Below, piece by piece: positions 27,553-35,951 of a stretch of 35,951 nucleotides of DNA. Each line of letters opens with the position of its first letter. Position 1 is the first letter of the stretch. Origin of the DNA: Candidatus Timburyella stercoris (GTDB taxonomy: Bacteria; Bacillota; Clostridia; Oscillospirales; Acutalibacteraceae). The notes beneath the pieces were generated by a model. That model worked only from the letters and a program-made list of their open reading frames with translations, made no database searches and was not told the DNA's origin. The stretch covers positions 1-35,951 of the forward strand of contig CAJFJP010000005.1 in NCBI GenBank assembly GCA_904384255.1. Reading direction: 5' to 3'. The translations under genes were made by a program, and so were the position numbers.

Positions 27553-28869
27553 TTAATTTTTAGCGGTTGTTTTATTGTTTCGGCTAAGCATGCGGCTAAG
27601 AAGCGTGTCATATATTGGCTCAGACTTAAGCAGGCCAGCAGTGACATAAGCTATGAGTGATATCAGCATCAGCGGCAGCAGATTTTCAACACTGCCCGTC
27701 ATTTCACATATCAGCAATGTGCCCGTAATAGGCGAACGAACTACAGCAGAAAAATAGCCCGCCATACCCAGCATTATATAGTTATCTATTTTAAATCCAA
27801 GAGAGAACATATCAAACACATTTCCGACAGCTGCGCCGCAGACGGCCCCTAATGTAAGCAGCGGCAGAAATATTCCGCCCGGTACACCGGAACAGAAGCT
27901 TAAAATTGAAAATACAAATCGGGCGATAAGCAGTATAATAAGTGACGACAGCGCTGTCTTGGCGCTGATAGATGCAATTATGTCATTGCCGCCGCCGAGC
28001 ATAATTGGGCATATAAAACCTATAATTCCAGCCAAAACAAACGGTATAGCTGTTTTTATAAATGACAATTTGATTTTATCATATATCCCCTGCATGAACG
28101 GTACACATATCTGATACAGCTTTCCGAAAAGGCCCAAAACTATGCCGAGAATTAGTATTATCCAGTAGTGCTTTAATTCAATAATACTTATATCCTGGAA
28201 ATTAAATATTGGCTGCTGTCCAAAGGCAAGGCGCGATAAAAATGCCGCCGAAAAGCACGATGTCATTGAGGAAAGAAGCAAATTAAGCGAGAATCTTTTA
28301 TGCAGCTCTTCTATTGCAAATATAACTCCGGCTAAAGGCGCGTTAAAAGCCGCCGCCAGTCCGGCGCTTGCACCACAGGTTATCAAAAGCCTGTTTTCAT
28401 CGCTGCCTGATTTGCCTATTTTAGATATTCCCTTGCCGGCCATTGCGCCAAGCTGAACCGACGGCCCCTCTCTTCCAAGCGCCAGTCCTGAGCCTATTGT
28501 TAGCAGGCCGCCTAAAAATTTGGCAAGCAGTACGCGCCACCACTTTTGCTCAAAATGCCCATACAGCTCGCCTTCGACCTGCGGAATACCGGAGCCGGAA
28601 ATAAGCGGTTCCCATTTTAGCAGCAATGTGGTTAAAAGAGCAAATACCAAAAGAACTATAAGCCATATTGGAATAAAAACGGGGTGGTTTTGTCCAAATG
28701 ACAAAAGCATATGAAGCAAATCGCTGCTTTTTGTTAAAACGGCGCGGAATAATATTGCACTCAGTCCGGCAAAAATTCCCACCGCTATGCTCTTTAATAA
28801 AGTGATATAATTAATACATAAGACTTTGTCAAAGCTGTTTTTTGATTTTTCACACATATACTTTGTCAC
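27553..28869 (-). CDS. ClC family chloride channel/H+ antiporter
   Basis: GSGIPQVEGEL, GREGPSVQLGA, IFAIEELHKRF, GVPGGIFLPLLTLGA. Confidence 0.94.
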   Translation of the reverse strand: MTKYMCEKSKNSFDKVLCINYITLLKSIAVGIFAGLSAILFRAVLTKSSDLLHMLLSFGQNHPVFIPIWLIVLLVFALLTTLLLKWEPLISGSGIPQVEGELYGHFEQKWWRVLLAKFLGGLLTIGSGLALGREGPSVQLGAMAGKGISKIGKSGSDENRLLITCGASAGLAAAFNAPLAGVIFAIEELHKRFSLNLLLSSMTSCFSAAFLSRLAFGQQPIFNFQDISIIELKHYWIILILGIVLGLFGKLYQICVPFMQGIYDKIKLSFIKTAIPFVLAGIIGFICPIMLGGGNDIIASISAKTALSSLIILLIARFVFSILSFCSGVPGGIFLPLLTLGAVCGAAVGNVFDMFSLGFKIDNYIMLGMAGYFSAVVRSPITGTLLICEMTGSVENLLPLMLISLIAYVTAGLLKSEPIYDTLLSRMLSRNNKTTAKN

Positions 28870-29327
28870 CTCATAAGCTGACTCACATAATTTTAAAAAT
28901 ATGTATTAGATAATAAATATTAATCTAATTAAAAATGATTTTTAAAAAGACGAGATATAGCGAATGCCAAGTCAAATTAAGACTTAAAGCATAAAATATT
29001 AGATGTTTATAGCAGCATTTGCATTATATTACAGATTGCATTTATTGCATTCGACTTAAGTCTGATGCTTCTGTATAAATCCGATATTTATTATAATGTT
29101 GGAGGGTATATGCGTCAAATAAATATTAAGCTTTTATTTCATATGCTGCATGATTGGTGGTAAAAAATATTTATAAGCGGGGTGAATTTAAGGTAGATAT
29201 TTGTTGATAATATACTTTTATTTTTGCTGATATATTAATTAATGATTGAATTTGCTGATAAATTGTATTATTATTAGGATATTAAAAATTTGTAAATTAG
29301 GCATAAATAATAAAGGGCTGAATAAAG

Positions 29328-29765
29328 TTGAAGAATAAGGGAATAAAAGCTTTGCTGCAGACAGAGCTTGTTCAGCAGATGATAAGATATGCTTTTGTAG
29401 GCGGCGCCGCGACAGTTGCGGACTGGGGCTGCCTTTTTCTGCTGCATGATATCTTAAAGATGCAGATACTTATTGCTACCGCCGTAGGCTGTTTTGCCGG
29501 AATTTTAGTGAATTATTTTTTATCTAAGCGTTTTGTGTTCAGGCAGGAGATAGGTATAAAAAAGCGTTATGAATTTATAATGCATGCCGTTATAGGCTTT
29601 ATAGCACTGGGCTTTAGCCTGTTGCTTATGTATATATTCAACATGCTGTTGGGGATACACTGGCTTATATCCAAAATAATAATGACGGCGATAGTGTTTG
29701 TGTGGAACTTTGCCGCCAGAAAAATGCTTTATGTGGTGTTTGAGAAAAAGGGGGATAAACTGTGA
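29328..29765 (+). CDS. GtrA family membrane protein
   Basis: IRYAFVGGAATVADWGCLFLL...ILVNYFLSKRFVF...KIIMTAIVFVWNFAARKMLYV; TTG start. Confidence 0.9.
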   Translation: MKNKGIKALLQTELVQQMIRYAFVGGAATVADWGCLFLLHDILKMQILIATAVGCFAGILVNYFLSKRFVFRQEIGIKKRYEFIMHAVIGFIALGFSLLLMYIFNMLLGIHWLISKIIMTAIVFVWNFAARKMLYVVFEKKGDKL

Positions 29766-31345
29766 AAAGGGTTGTTATAATAGGCGCCGGGCCGGCGGGG
29801 CTTACTGCTGGATACAAGCTTTTAAAAGAAGCTCCTGGGAAGTATGAGGTAACTATACTCGAGGGCAGTGAGGCAATAGGCGGTATCTCTCAAACAATAC
29901 GCACCGGCGGCAACAGGATGGATATAGGCGGCCACCGCTTTTTTACCAAAGACAAAGAAGTAATGGAATTCTGGAAGACGGTTATGCCGATACAGGGCAG
30001 CCCTTCTAAAGATAATATTATTTTGAATAAGCAGCAGGAACTTTGCGCCGGAGGTCCTGACCCTGAAAAGGAAGACAGGGTTATGCTTATTAGAGACAGG
30101 GTGTCGAGAATATATTATCTTAAATCATTTTTTGATTATCCGGTAAGCATGAAATGGCAGACTTTTAAAAATATGGGCTTTTCCCGCACGGTAAAGGCGG
30201 GGTTTAGCTATCTTAAATCCTGCATAGTCAAAAAGGACGAGACCTCCCTTGAGAATTTCTACATAAACCGTTTCGGCAAAACGCTTTACAGCATGTTTTT
30301 TGAAAAGTATACCGAAAAACTGTGGGGCCGGCATCCAAGCGAAATATCGGCAGACTGGGGCGCGCAGCGTGTTAAAGGACTTTCTGTTACCGCAGTTATA
30401 AGCGATATGTTTAAAAAAGCATTTCACATAAAATCCAAAAAGGTAGAGACGTCGCTTATTGAGCAGTTTTATTATCCCAAGTTTGGACCCGGCCAGCTGT
30501 GGGAGCAGACGGCCGCTGATTTTGAGAAAATGGGCGGGCATCTTCTCATGCGTCACAATGTGGAGAAAATAAATGTTAGGGACGGCAGAGTACTTTCTGT
30601 AGTATGCAGCACAGAAAGCGGAGATAAAACGATAGAGGGCGATATCTTTATATCATCTATGCCGGTAAAGGACCTTATAGCCGATATATCAGGTGAGGAA
30701 GCGCCGCAGAAGATACGGGAAATTGCGGCGGGGCTGCCGTACCGCGACTTTATAACGGCAGGACTGCTTGTCGACAGACTTAATCTTAAAAATACAACAA
30801 ATATAAAAACACTCGGCAACATTGTTCCAGACTGCTGGATATATGTACAAGAGCCGGACGTAAAAATGGGCCGCATACAGATATTCAACAACTGGTCGCC
30901 GTACATGGTTGAGGACCCGGAGCATACGGTGTGGATAGGTCTTGAGTATTTCTGCAACGAGGGCGATGACATGTGGAATATGTCGGATGAGGAATTTGTA
31001 AATTTTGCGTCCGGCGAGCTGGTTAAAATGGGCATAATAGATTCCGGCAGCGTAAAGGCGTCGCACAGGGAAAGGGTCAAAAAGGCGTATCCTGCTTATT
31101 TTGACACATATGCAGAAATGGACAAGGTAGTGGACTATCTCAACTCGGTTGACAATTTATACTGTGTGGGGCGCAACGGCCAGCACAGGTATAATAATAT
31201 GGACCACTCAATGGCAACAGCGTTCAGGGCAGTTGAGCATATAATGGGTGTTGGCGGCGTAACGCGCGAGGATATTTGGAAAGTAAATACTGACAAGGAA
31301 TATCATGAGATGCAGGCAGAGCAAAACGCCGCGACGGCGGATTAG
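29762..31345 (+). CDS. NAD(P)/FAD-dependent oxidoreductase (COG1232 / UDP-galactopyranose mutase-like)
   Basis: VVIIGAGPAGLTAGYKLL; GGISQTIRTGGNRMDIGGHRFFTK; GTG start overlapping the gtrA stop. Confidence 0.9.
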   Translation: MKRVVIIGAGPAGLTAGYKLLKEAPGKYEVTILEGSEAIGGISQTIRTGGNRMDIGGHRFFTKDKEVMEFWKTVMPIQGSPSKDNIILNKQQELCAGGPDPEKEDRVMLIRDRVSRIYYLKSFFDYPVSMKWQTFKNMGFSRTVKAGFSYLKSCIVKKDETSLENFYINRFGKTLYSMFFEKYTEKLWGRHPSEISADWGAQRVKGLSVTAVISDMFKKAFHIKSKKVETSLIEQFYYPKFGPGQLWEQTAADFEKMGGHLLMRHNVEKINVRDGRVLSVVCSTESGDKTIEGDIFISSMPVKDLIADISGEEAPQKIREIAAGLPYRDFITAGLLVDRLNLKNTTNIKTLGNIVPDCWIYVQEPDVKMGRIQIFNNWSPYMVEDPEHTVWIGLEYFCNEGDDMWNMSDEEFVNFASGELVKMGIIDSGSVKASHRERVKKAYPAYFDTYAEMDKVVDYLNSVDNLYCVGRNGQHRYNNMDHSMATAFRAVEHIMGVGGVTREDIWKVNTDKEYHEMQAEQNAATAD

Positions 31346-31374
31346 AAAATAAATAAACGGGGAGAGCAAAATCA

Positions 31375-31626
31375 ATGATAGACTTTAGATATGATACACA
31401 GCTTTTAATTGACGGCGAAAATCTTGATGAAGACGCCATAAACGAATATTTTGTTAAAAATTTTGAGGGTGACTGCCTGCTGGCGGTAGGCGATGAAACC
31501 TGTATAAAAATTCATTTTCATACCAATGAGCCGTGGAAAGTGCTGGAGTATTGCTCCACATTGGGTGAGATTTACGACATCGTGGTAGAGGATATGGACA
31601 GGCAGTCGAGAGGGCTTAGAGGGTAG
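31375..31626 (+). CDS. Stand-alone DAK/FakA-like domain protein (83 aa)
   Basis: FRYDTQLLIDGENLDEDAINEYF...CLLAVGDETCIKIHFHTNEPWKVLEYCSTLGEIYDIVVEDM resembles the internal region of YloV/FakA proteins. Confidence 0.7.
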   Translation: MIDFRYDTQLLIDGENLDEDAINEYFVKNFEGDCLLAVGDETCIKIHFHTNEPWKVLEYCSTLGEIYDIVVEDMDRQSRGLRG

Positions 31627-31676
31627 AATATATTATTTAAAACGAAAATATATCCTGCATATACATAAATATTTAT

Positions 31677-31725
31677 AATATACGTCTGCATTGCCTTTAT
31701 CGGGCGTGCGGGCGTATATTTTTTC
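31677..31725 (+). terminator. Rho-independent terminator
   Basis: AATATACG...CGTATATT followed by TTTTC. Confidence 0.65.
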
Positions 31726-31815
31726 TTGATTTATAGGCCGGGATAAAATATAATAAAATGTGCGATAATAATGCTGTTAAGAACAGCGTTTAATAAATAA
31801 AGGGAGGCTTACGCC

Positions 31816-33309
31816 TTGGACAAGAAAGAAATAATGGAATTGCTGGAAAAAGAGCCGAAGGATAATACAGAATACTCGGTCAGACGGGAAAAGCTGCTTA
31901 ACGTTTATAAGTCTGGTCGGTTGCCGTATGCCGCTAAGTTTGAGCGCACGCATACTCTTAAACAGGCGACGGAGCTTGAAGTGGGAGATAAAACCGCCAT
32001 ATGCGGCAGGGTAGTATCTAAACGCAGTTTTGGCAAGTTCATGTTTATGAATATACAGGATGTAAATGCCAAGATGCAGATAAGCCTTTCGCTTAACGAC
32101 TTGGGCGAAGAGGATTATAAGTTTGCCAAGAATAATATAGACGTAGCCGACTTTATAGGCGTCAGCGGTGAGATATATCTTACCAAAACGGGAGAGCTTA
32201 CGGTAAAATGTTTCAGTGTAAAACTCCTTTCAAAAGCGCTGCGTCCGCTTCCGGAAAAGTGGCACGGACTGGAGGACACTGACCTTCGCTACCGCCAGAG
32301 ATATCTTGACCTTATAGTCAACGAAGAGGTAAGGGATGTTTTTGTAAAGCGCTCTAAGATAATATCGTATATACGCAGCTATCTTGAGCAAAACGGATTT
32401 ACAGAGGTAGAAACCCCGCAGCTTCAGTCGGTGGCTTCGGGCGCGGTGGCGCGCCCATTCATCACAAAGCACAACACGCTGGACAAGGATTTTTATCTGA
32501 GAATAGCGCCGGAGCTGTATCTTAAACAGGTGGTAGCCGGCGGCTTTGACAGGGTGTTCGAGATAGGCAAAAATTTCCGCAACGAGGGTATGGACGCCTC
32601 TCACCTGCAGGAGTTCACTATGCTTGAATGGTATGCCGCTTATTGGGACTTTGAGGATAATATAAAATTCTCTGAGGGGCTTATAAAGGGGCTTGTACAG
32701 AGCGTAACGGGCAGCACTAAGATTAAGTTCGGCGATGATGAAATAGAGTTCGGCGGCGACTGGACGAGGATAGATTATACAAAAGCGATGAGTGACCTTT
32801 TAGGCGAGGATGTGTTGAGCTTTACCGAAACGGCGGAGCTTAAAAGGGCGATTGAGTCTAAAAATCTGCTGGAAAAGGCGGATTTAGACAAGTGCAAGTC
32901 GGTGCCGTCTCTTATAGACATGCTGTTTAAGCGCAGGCTGCGCCCGTCAATAATACAGCCGACGGTGCTGTACAATTATCCTGCATGCCTTATTCCGCTG
33001 GCACGCAGGAATGATGAAAATTCCAATATTATCGACATGTTCCAGGTGGTGGTATCCGGCTGGGAGCTTATGAAGGCTTATTCTGAGCTGGTCGACCCCA
33101 TAATACAGCGAGAGGCGTTTTATGAGCAGCTGCGCAACCGCAATGCCGGCGACGACGAGGCGATGGATATTGACGAGGCGTTTGTAACGGCTATGGAACA
33201 CGGCATGCCGCCTATGTCCGGCTTGGGAATGGGAATAGACCGCTTAGTGGCTATTATATGCAATCAGCCGACACTGAGAGATGTAATACTCTTCCCGCTG
33301 GTTAAATAG
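31816..33309 (+). CDS. lysS: Lysine--tRNA ligase, class II
   Basis: FRNEGMDASHLQEFTMLEWY, GMGIDRLVAIICNQPTLRDVILFP; TTG start after AGGGAGG. Confidence 0.96.
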   Translation: MDKKEIMELLEKEPKDNTEYSVRREKLLNVYKSGRLPYAAKFERTHTLKQATELEVGDKTAICGRVVSKRSFGKFMFMNIQDVNAKMQISLSLNDLGEEDYKFAKNNIDVADFIGVSGEIYLTKTGELTVKCFSVKLLSKALRPLPEKWHGLEDTDLRYRQRYLDLIVNEEVRDVFVKRSKIISYIRSYLEQNGFTEVETPQLQSVASGAVARPFITKHNTLDKDFYLRIAPELYLKQVVAGGFDRVFEIGKNFRNEGMDASHLQEFTMLEWYAAYWDFEDNIKFSEGLIKGLVQSVTGSTKIKFGDDEIEFGGDWTRIDYTKAMSDLLGEDVLSFTETAELKRAIESKNLLEKADLDKCKSVPSLIDMLFKRRLRPSIIQPTVLYNYPACLIPLARRNDENSNIIDMFQVVVSGWELMKAYSELVDPIIQREAFYEQLRNRNAGDDEAMDIDEAFVTAMEHGMPPMSGLGMGIDRLVAIICNQPTLRDVILFPLVK

Positions 33310-33415
33310 TATAGAGAGAAATTATTGCCTGGGAAAAGTTAACCGATAGTCGGGAAAGTATTTAGCTTTGCGGCACGGTATATGACAAAACTCAAGCAGC
33401 AAATGGAGACAAATT

Positions 33416-34144
33416 ATGAGAGATTATAAAAAAGAGCTTAAAGACAGAGTAGAATTTATAAAGGGCATGCTGAAATCCAGCGGATGCAGCGGCGTTGTGT
33501 ACGGCAACAGCGGCGGCAAGGACAGCGCGCTGGTGGGTATACTCTGCAAAAAGGCGACAGACAATGTCTTAGGGGTTATTATGCCTTGCCAGAGCAAGCA
33601 GAATTTTGGCTCGGACATGAGCGATGCGCTTAAAGTCGCAGAGAAATTCGATATAGAAACAGTTACAGTAGATTTAAGCGATGTAAAATCTGAGATATGT
33701 ACATCTATTGAAAGGATTTGTAAAATAACGGATGCTGCGGGCGTAAATATAGCACCCAGACTGAGAATGACAACGCTGTATGCAATAGCGCAGTCACGCG
33801 GGGCACTAGTTGCGGGTACCGGCAACCGCAGTGAGGGCTATATGGGCTATTTCACTAAGTGGGGCGACGGCGCTTATGACTTTAATCCCATTGCCGATTT
33901 AACGGTTACAGAAATATATGAATTTTTGCGCTTTTTAGATGCGCCGAGAGAAATAATCGAAAAAGCCCCTTCGGCCGGGTTGTATGAAGGGCAGACGGAT
34001 GAAAAGGACATGGGCATATCTTACGCTGCAATAGATAATTATATTTTAACTGGCAAAGGAACGCCTGAAGAAATAGAAAAGATTGAGGCGGCGCATAGAA
34101 AAAGTCTGCACAAGCTAAATCCATCGGCAAAATACGGCGGATAA
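33416..34144 (+). CDS. nadE: NAD(+) synthase (NH3-dependent type)
   Basis: SGGKDSALVGILC, ARLRMTTLYAIAQ-like RLRMTTLYAIAQSRGALVAGTGNRSEGYMGYFTKWGDGAYDFNPIADL. Confidence 0.94.
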   Translation: MRDYKKELKDRVEFIKGMLKSSGCSGVVYGNSGGKDSALVGILCKKATDNVLGVIMPCQSKQNFGSDMSDALKVAEKFDIETVTVDLSDVKSEICTSIERICKITDAAGVNIAPRLRMTTLYAIAQSRGALVAGTGNRSEGYMGYFTKWGDGAYDFNPIADLTVTEIYEFLRFLDAPREIIEKAPSAGLYEGQTDEKDMGISYAAIDNYILTGKGTPEEIEKIEAAHRKSLHKLNPSAKYGG

Positions 34145-34168
34145 GCCGGTTGCTTATTATGTATTGCT

Positions 34169-34198
34169 GCGGACGCCTCAATGGTGCGTCCGCTTTTT
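34169..34198 (+). terminator. Rho-independent terminator after nadE
   Basis: GCGGACGC-CTCAATGGT-GCGTCCGC-TTTTT. Confidence 0.85.
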
Positions 34199-34739
34199 GC
34201 TTGCCTCAGCGCTGACATAGTTGCCGCTTGAAGGCCAGCGGCCGCTCATAAACGGCCAAAAACGCTAAACTGATATTGCATTTGACGGAGATGTATCGGG
34301 CAATAATTTTATTATTGTGTTACAAACATGGGATAAATACGCGGCAATGGGGATACTTGAAAATATGCGCGGCGCATGTGGTGTCAATGATGGCCATAAG
34401 TCTGTTTTTATCTTATCGACTTGTATAGCAGATGTTTAACGGCATTGAAAATAACTTAGTTCGGATTGTAAGGAAGCTTCATCTGCTGTTTGATAATTTC
34501 GGCGCACATGGCGAGCTTTTGATAGTCCGCAGAGGCGTGGCGGATTTTTGATAATGTATCGGCAAATAAAAGCGGTAAAACCGTGTATTTAAGGCAGAAA
34601 TTTTTTGCAGATTTTTATATGGATAAACTGCTGTAATTTCATCATTAAACCTTGTTGTTTTTGACGTAATAATTACAGTTAAATGCGTTGCTTTTTGACA
34701 TAAAAAATGCTATTATTAAAATAATTTATTTAGAAGGCT

Positions 34740-35555
34740 GTGATGTTAGGATTGGCAAAAAAGCTCACATTGTATGGTTTTAACAACCTCACTAAGACAC
34801 TAAGTTTTAATATATATGATATATGCTATGCTAAAAGCGAGCGAGAACAGAGGGATTATATATCTTATATAGATGAACAATACAATTCGGAGCGGCTTAC
34901 CAATATCCTTTGTAAGGTAACTGAGATTATCGGCGCGAGTGTGCTCAATATATCCAAGCAGGATTATGAACCGCAGGGCGCTTCTGTTACGGTACTTATT
35001 AAAGACCAGACACGGCCGGTGGCGCAGAAGCACATGACGGACGAGTCGGAGACGATAGTTGCGCATCTTGATAAAAGTCATGTTACGGTACATACATTTC
35101 CGGAATACCATCCGGATAATTCAATAGCCACTTTCCGCGTTGATATAGATGTATCTACCTGCGGTACAATATCCCCGCTTAACGCACTTGACTATCTTAT
35201 CGGCAGCTTTGACTCGGATATTATTACTATAGATTACAGGGTTAGGGGATTTACCCGTTCAGTAGACGGCAAAAAGCTGTTTATGGACCACGATATACGC
35301 TCTATTCAGGATTATATCGCCGACAAAACGCTTACTAAATATGACGCTATAGATGTAAATGTATATCAGTCGAACATATTCCATACAAAAATGCTGATAA
35401 AAGACATTGAGCTGCAGAACTATTTATTTAACAAAGATATATATGAAGTGCCGCCTAAGCGCCGGCTGGAGATAACCGACAGCTTGAGGCGCGAGATGAT
35501 AGAGATATTCAGCGGTATGAATATATACGATACCGACTTCGGAGGCGCGGAATGA
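34740..35555 (+). CDS. speD: S-adenosylmethionine decarboxylase proenzyme
   Basis: [49 protein letters not shown]; pyruvoyl-enzyme pattern, E. coli-type length. Confidence 0.94.
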   Translation: MMLGLAKKLTLYGFNNLTKTLSFNIYDICYAKSEREQRDYISYIDEQYNSERLTNILCKVTEIIGASVLNISKQDYEPQGASVTVLIKDQTRPVAQKHMTDESETIVAHLDKSHVTVHTFPEYHPDNSIATFRVDIDVSTCGTISPLNALDYLIGSFDSDIITIDYRVRGFTRSVDGKKLFMDHDIRSIQDYIADKTLTKYDAIDVNVYQSNIFHTKMLIKDIELQNYLFNKDIYEVPPKRRLEITDSLRREMIEIFSGMNIYDTDFGGAE

Positions 35556-35951
35556 GCCGGCTCAGTCAGAGTAGCGCACCTGTTTATGAAGCGCTGAAGA
35601 AATACAGGGCCGATAGAGTGGTTCCGTTTGACGTGCCTGGGCATAAGGGCGGCAAGGGCACGCCGGAGCTGACAAGGTTTTTAGGACAGGATTGTCTTAA
35701 GGCGGACGTCAACTCCATGAAGCCTCTAGATAATTTAAGTCATCCTGTTTCTGTAATAAAGGACGCGGAGCAGCTTGCCGCCGATGCTTTCGGCGCAGCG
35801 CACGCGTTTTTTATGGTGGGCGGCACAACATCGGCAGTACAGGCGATGATATTTGCAGCCGTCGGCGAAGGCGACAAGATTATAATGCCGCGCAACGTGC
35901 ATCGCAGCGCCATAAACGCACTGGTCATAAACGGCGCTGTGCCGGTATATG
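35552..35951 (+). CDS. Orn/Lys/Arg decarboxylase, N-terminal part (truncated by window end)
   Basis: [47 protein letters not shown]...[15 protein letters not shown]...[12 protein letters not shown]; start overlaps the speD stop (ATGA). Confidence 0.93.
   Translation, partial: MSRLSQSSAPVYEALKKYRADRVVPFDVPGHKGGKGTPELTRFLGQDCLKADVNSMKPLDNLSHPVSVIKDAEQLAADAFGAAHAFFMVGGTTSAVQAMIFAAVGEGDKIIMPRNVHRSAINALVINGAVPVY

Noticed and set aside
31626-31815. T-box riboswitch upstream of lysS
   Set aside because: No recognisable T-box sequence or specifier architecture; only a small hairpin and a terminator of the upstream gene.
1-35951. CRISPR array, phage or transposon
   Set aside because: No regularly spaced short repeats with unique spacers, and no Cas, integrase, transposase or phage structural ORFs. 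The only tandem array is the tRNA 3' flank, whose units are near-identical throughout.

Overview
The window looks like an ordinary chromosomal segment of a low/medium-GC, probably spore-forming Clostridia-type Firmicute. I see no prophage, CRISPR array, IS transposase or defence island. Recognisable genes, left to right: pflB(-), GNAT(-), gltX(-), ComEC-like MBL lipoprotein(+), tcdA/ThiF(+), zinc-ribbon/pseudokinase/PASTA protein(+), spoVAE(+), pduL(-), type-4 UDG(+), YfbR-like HD nucleotidase(-), YfhO(+), GT2(+), P-type cation ATPase(-), tRNA-Arg(CCG)(-), small membrane protein(-), PNPOx/Nim-like(+), DUF815 AAA(+), BtuF-like lipoprotein(+), ClC(-), GtrA(+), FAD oxidoreductase(+), orphan DAK/FakA-like domain(+), lysS(+), nadE(+), speD(+), and an Orn/Lys/Arg decarboxylase(+) truncated by the window edge. 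The most interesting signals are in non-coding or unannotated sequence. (1) The P-type ATPase leader has an unlisted 29-codon ORF, MDDADSSDADRSNIYLKLNKFYILGITCI*, whose last codons form the 5' arm of an intrinsic terminator; this is a candidate cation-responsive leader-peptide attenuator. (2) A degenerate ~280-bp repeat occurs in two inverted copies flanking tcdA, each centred on a palindrome with a compensatory base-pair change. (3) The 3' flank/terminator of tRNA-Arg is tandemly repeated about four times at ~100-bp period. (4) The PASTA 'kinase' lacks all three catalytic motifs. All calls come from reading the sequence and ORF translations; no searches were run.
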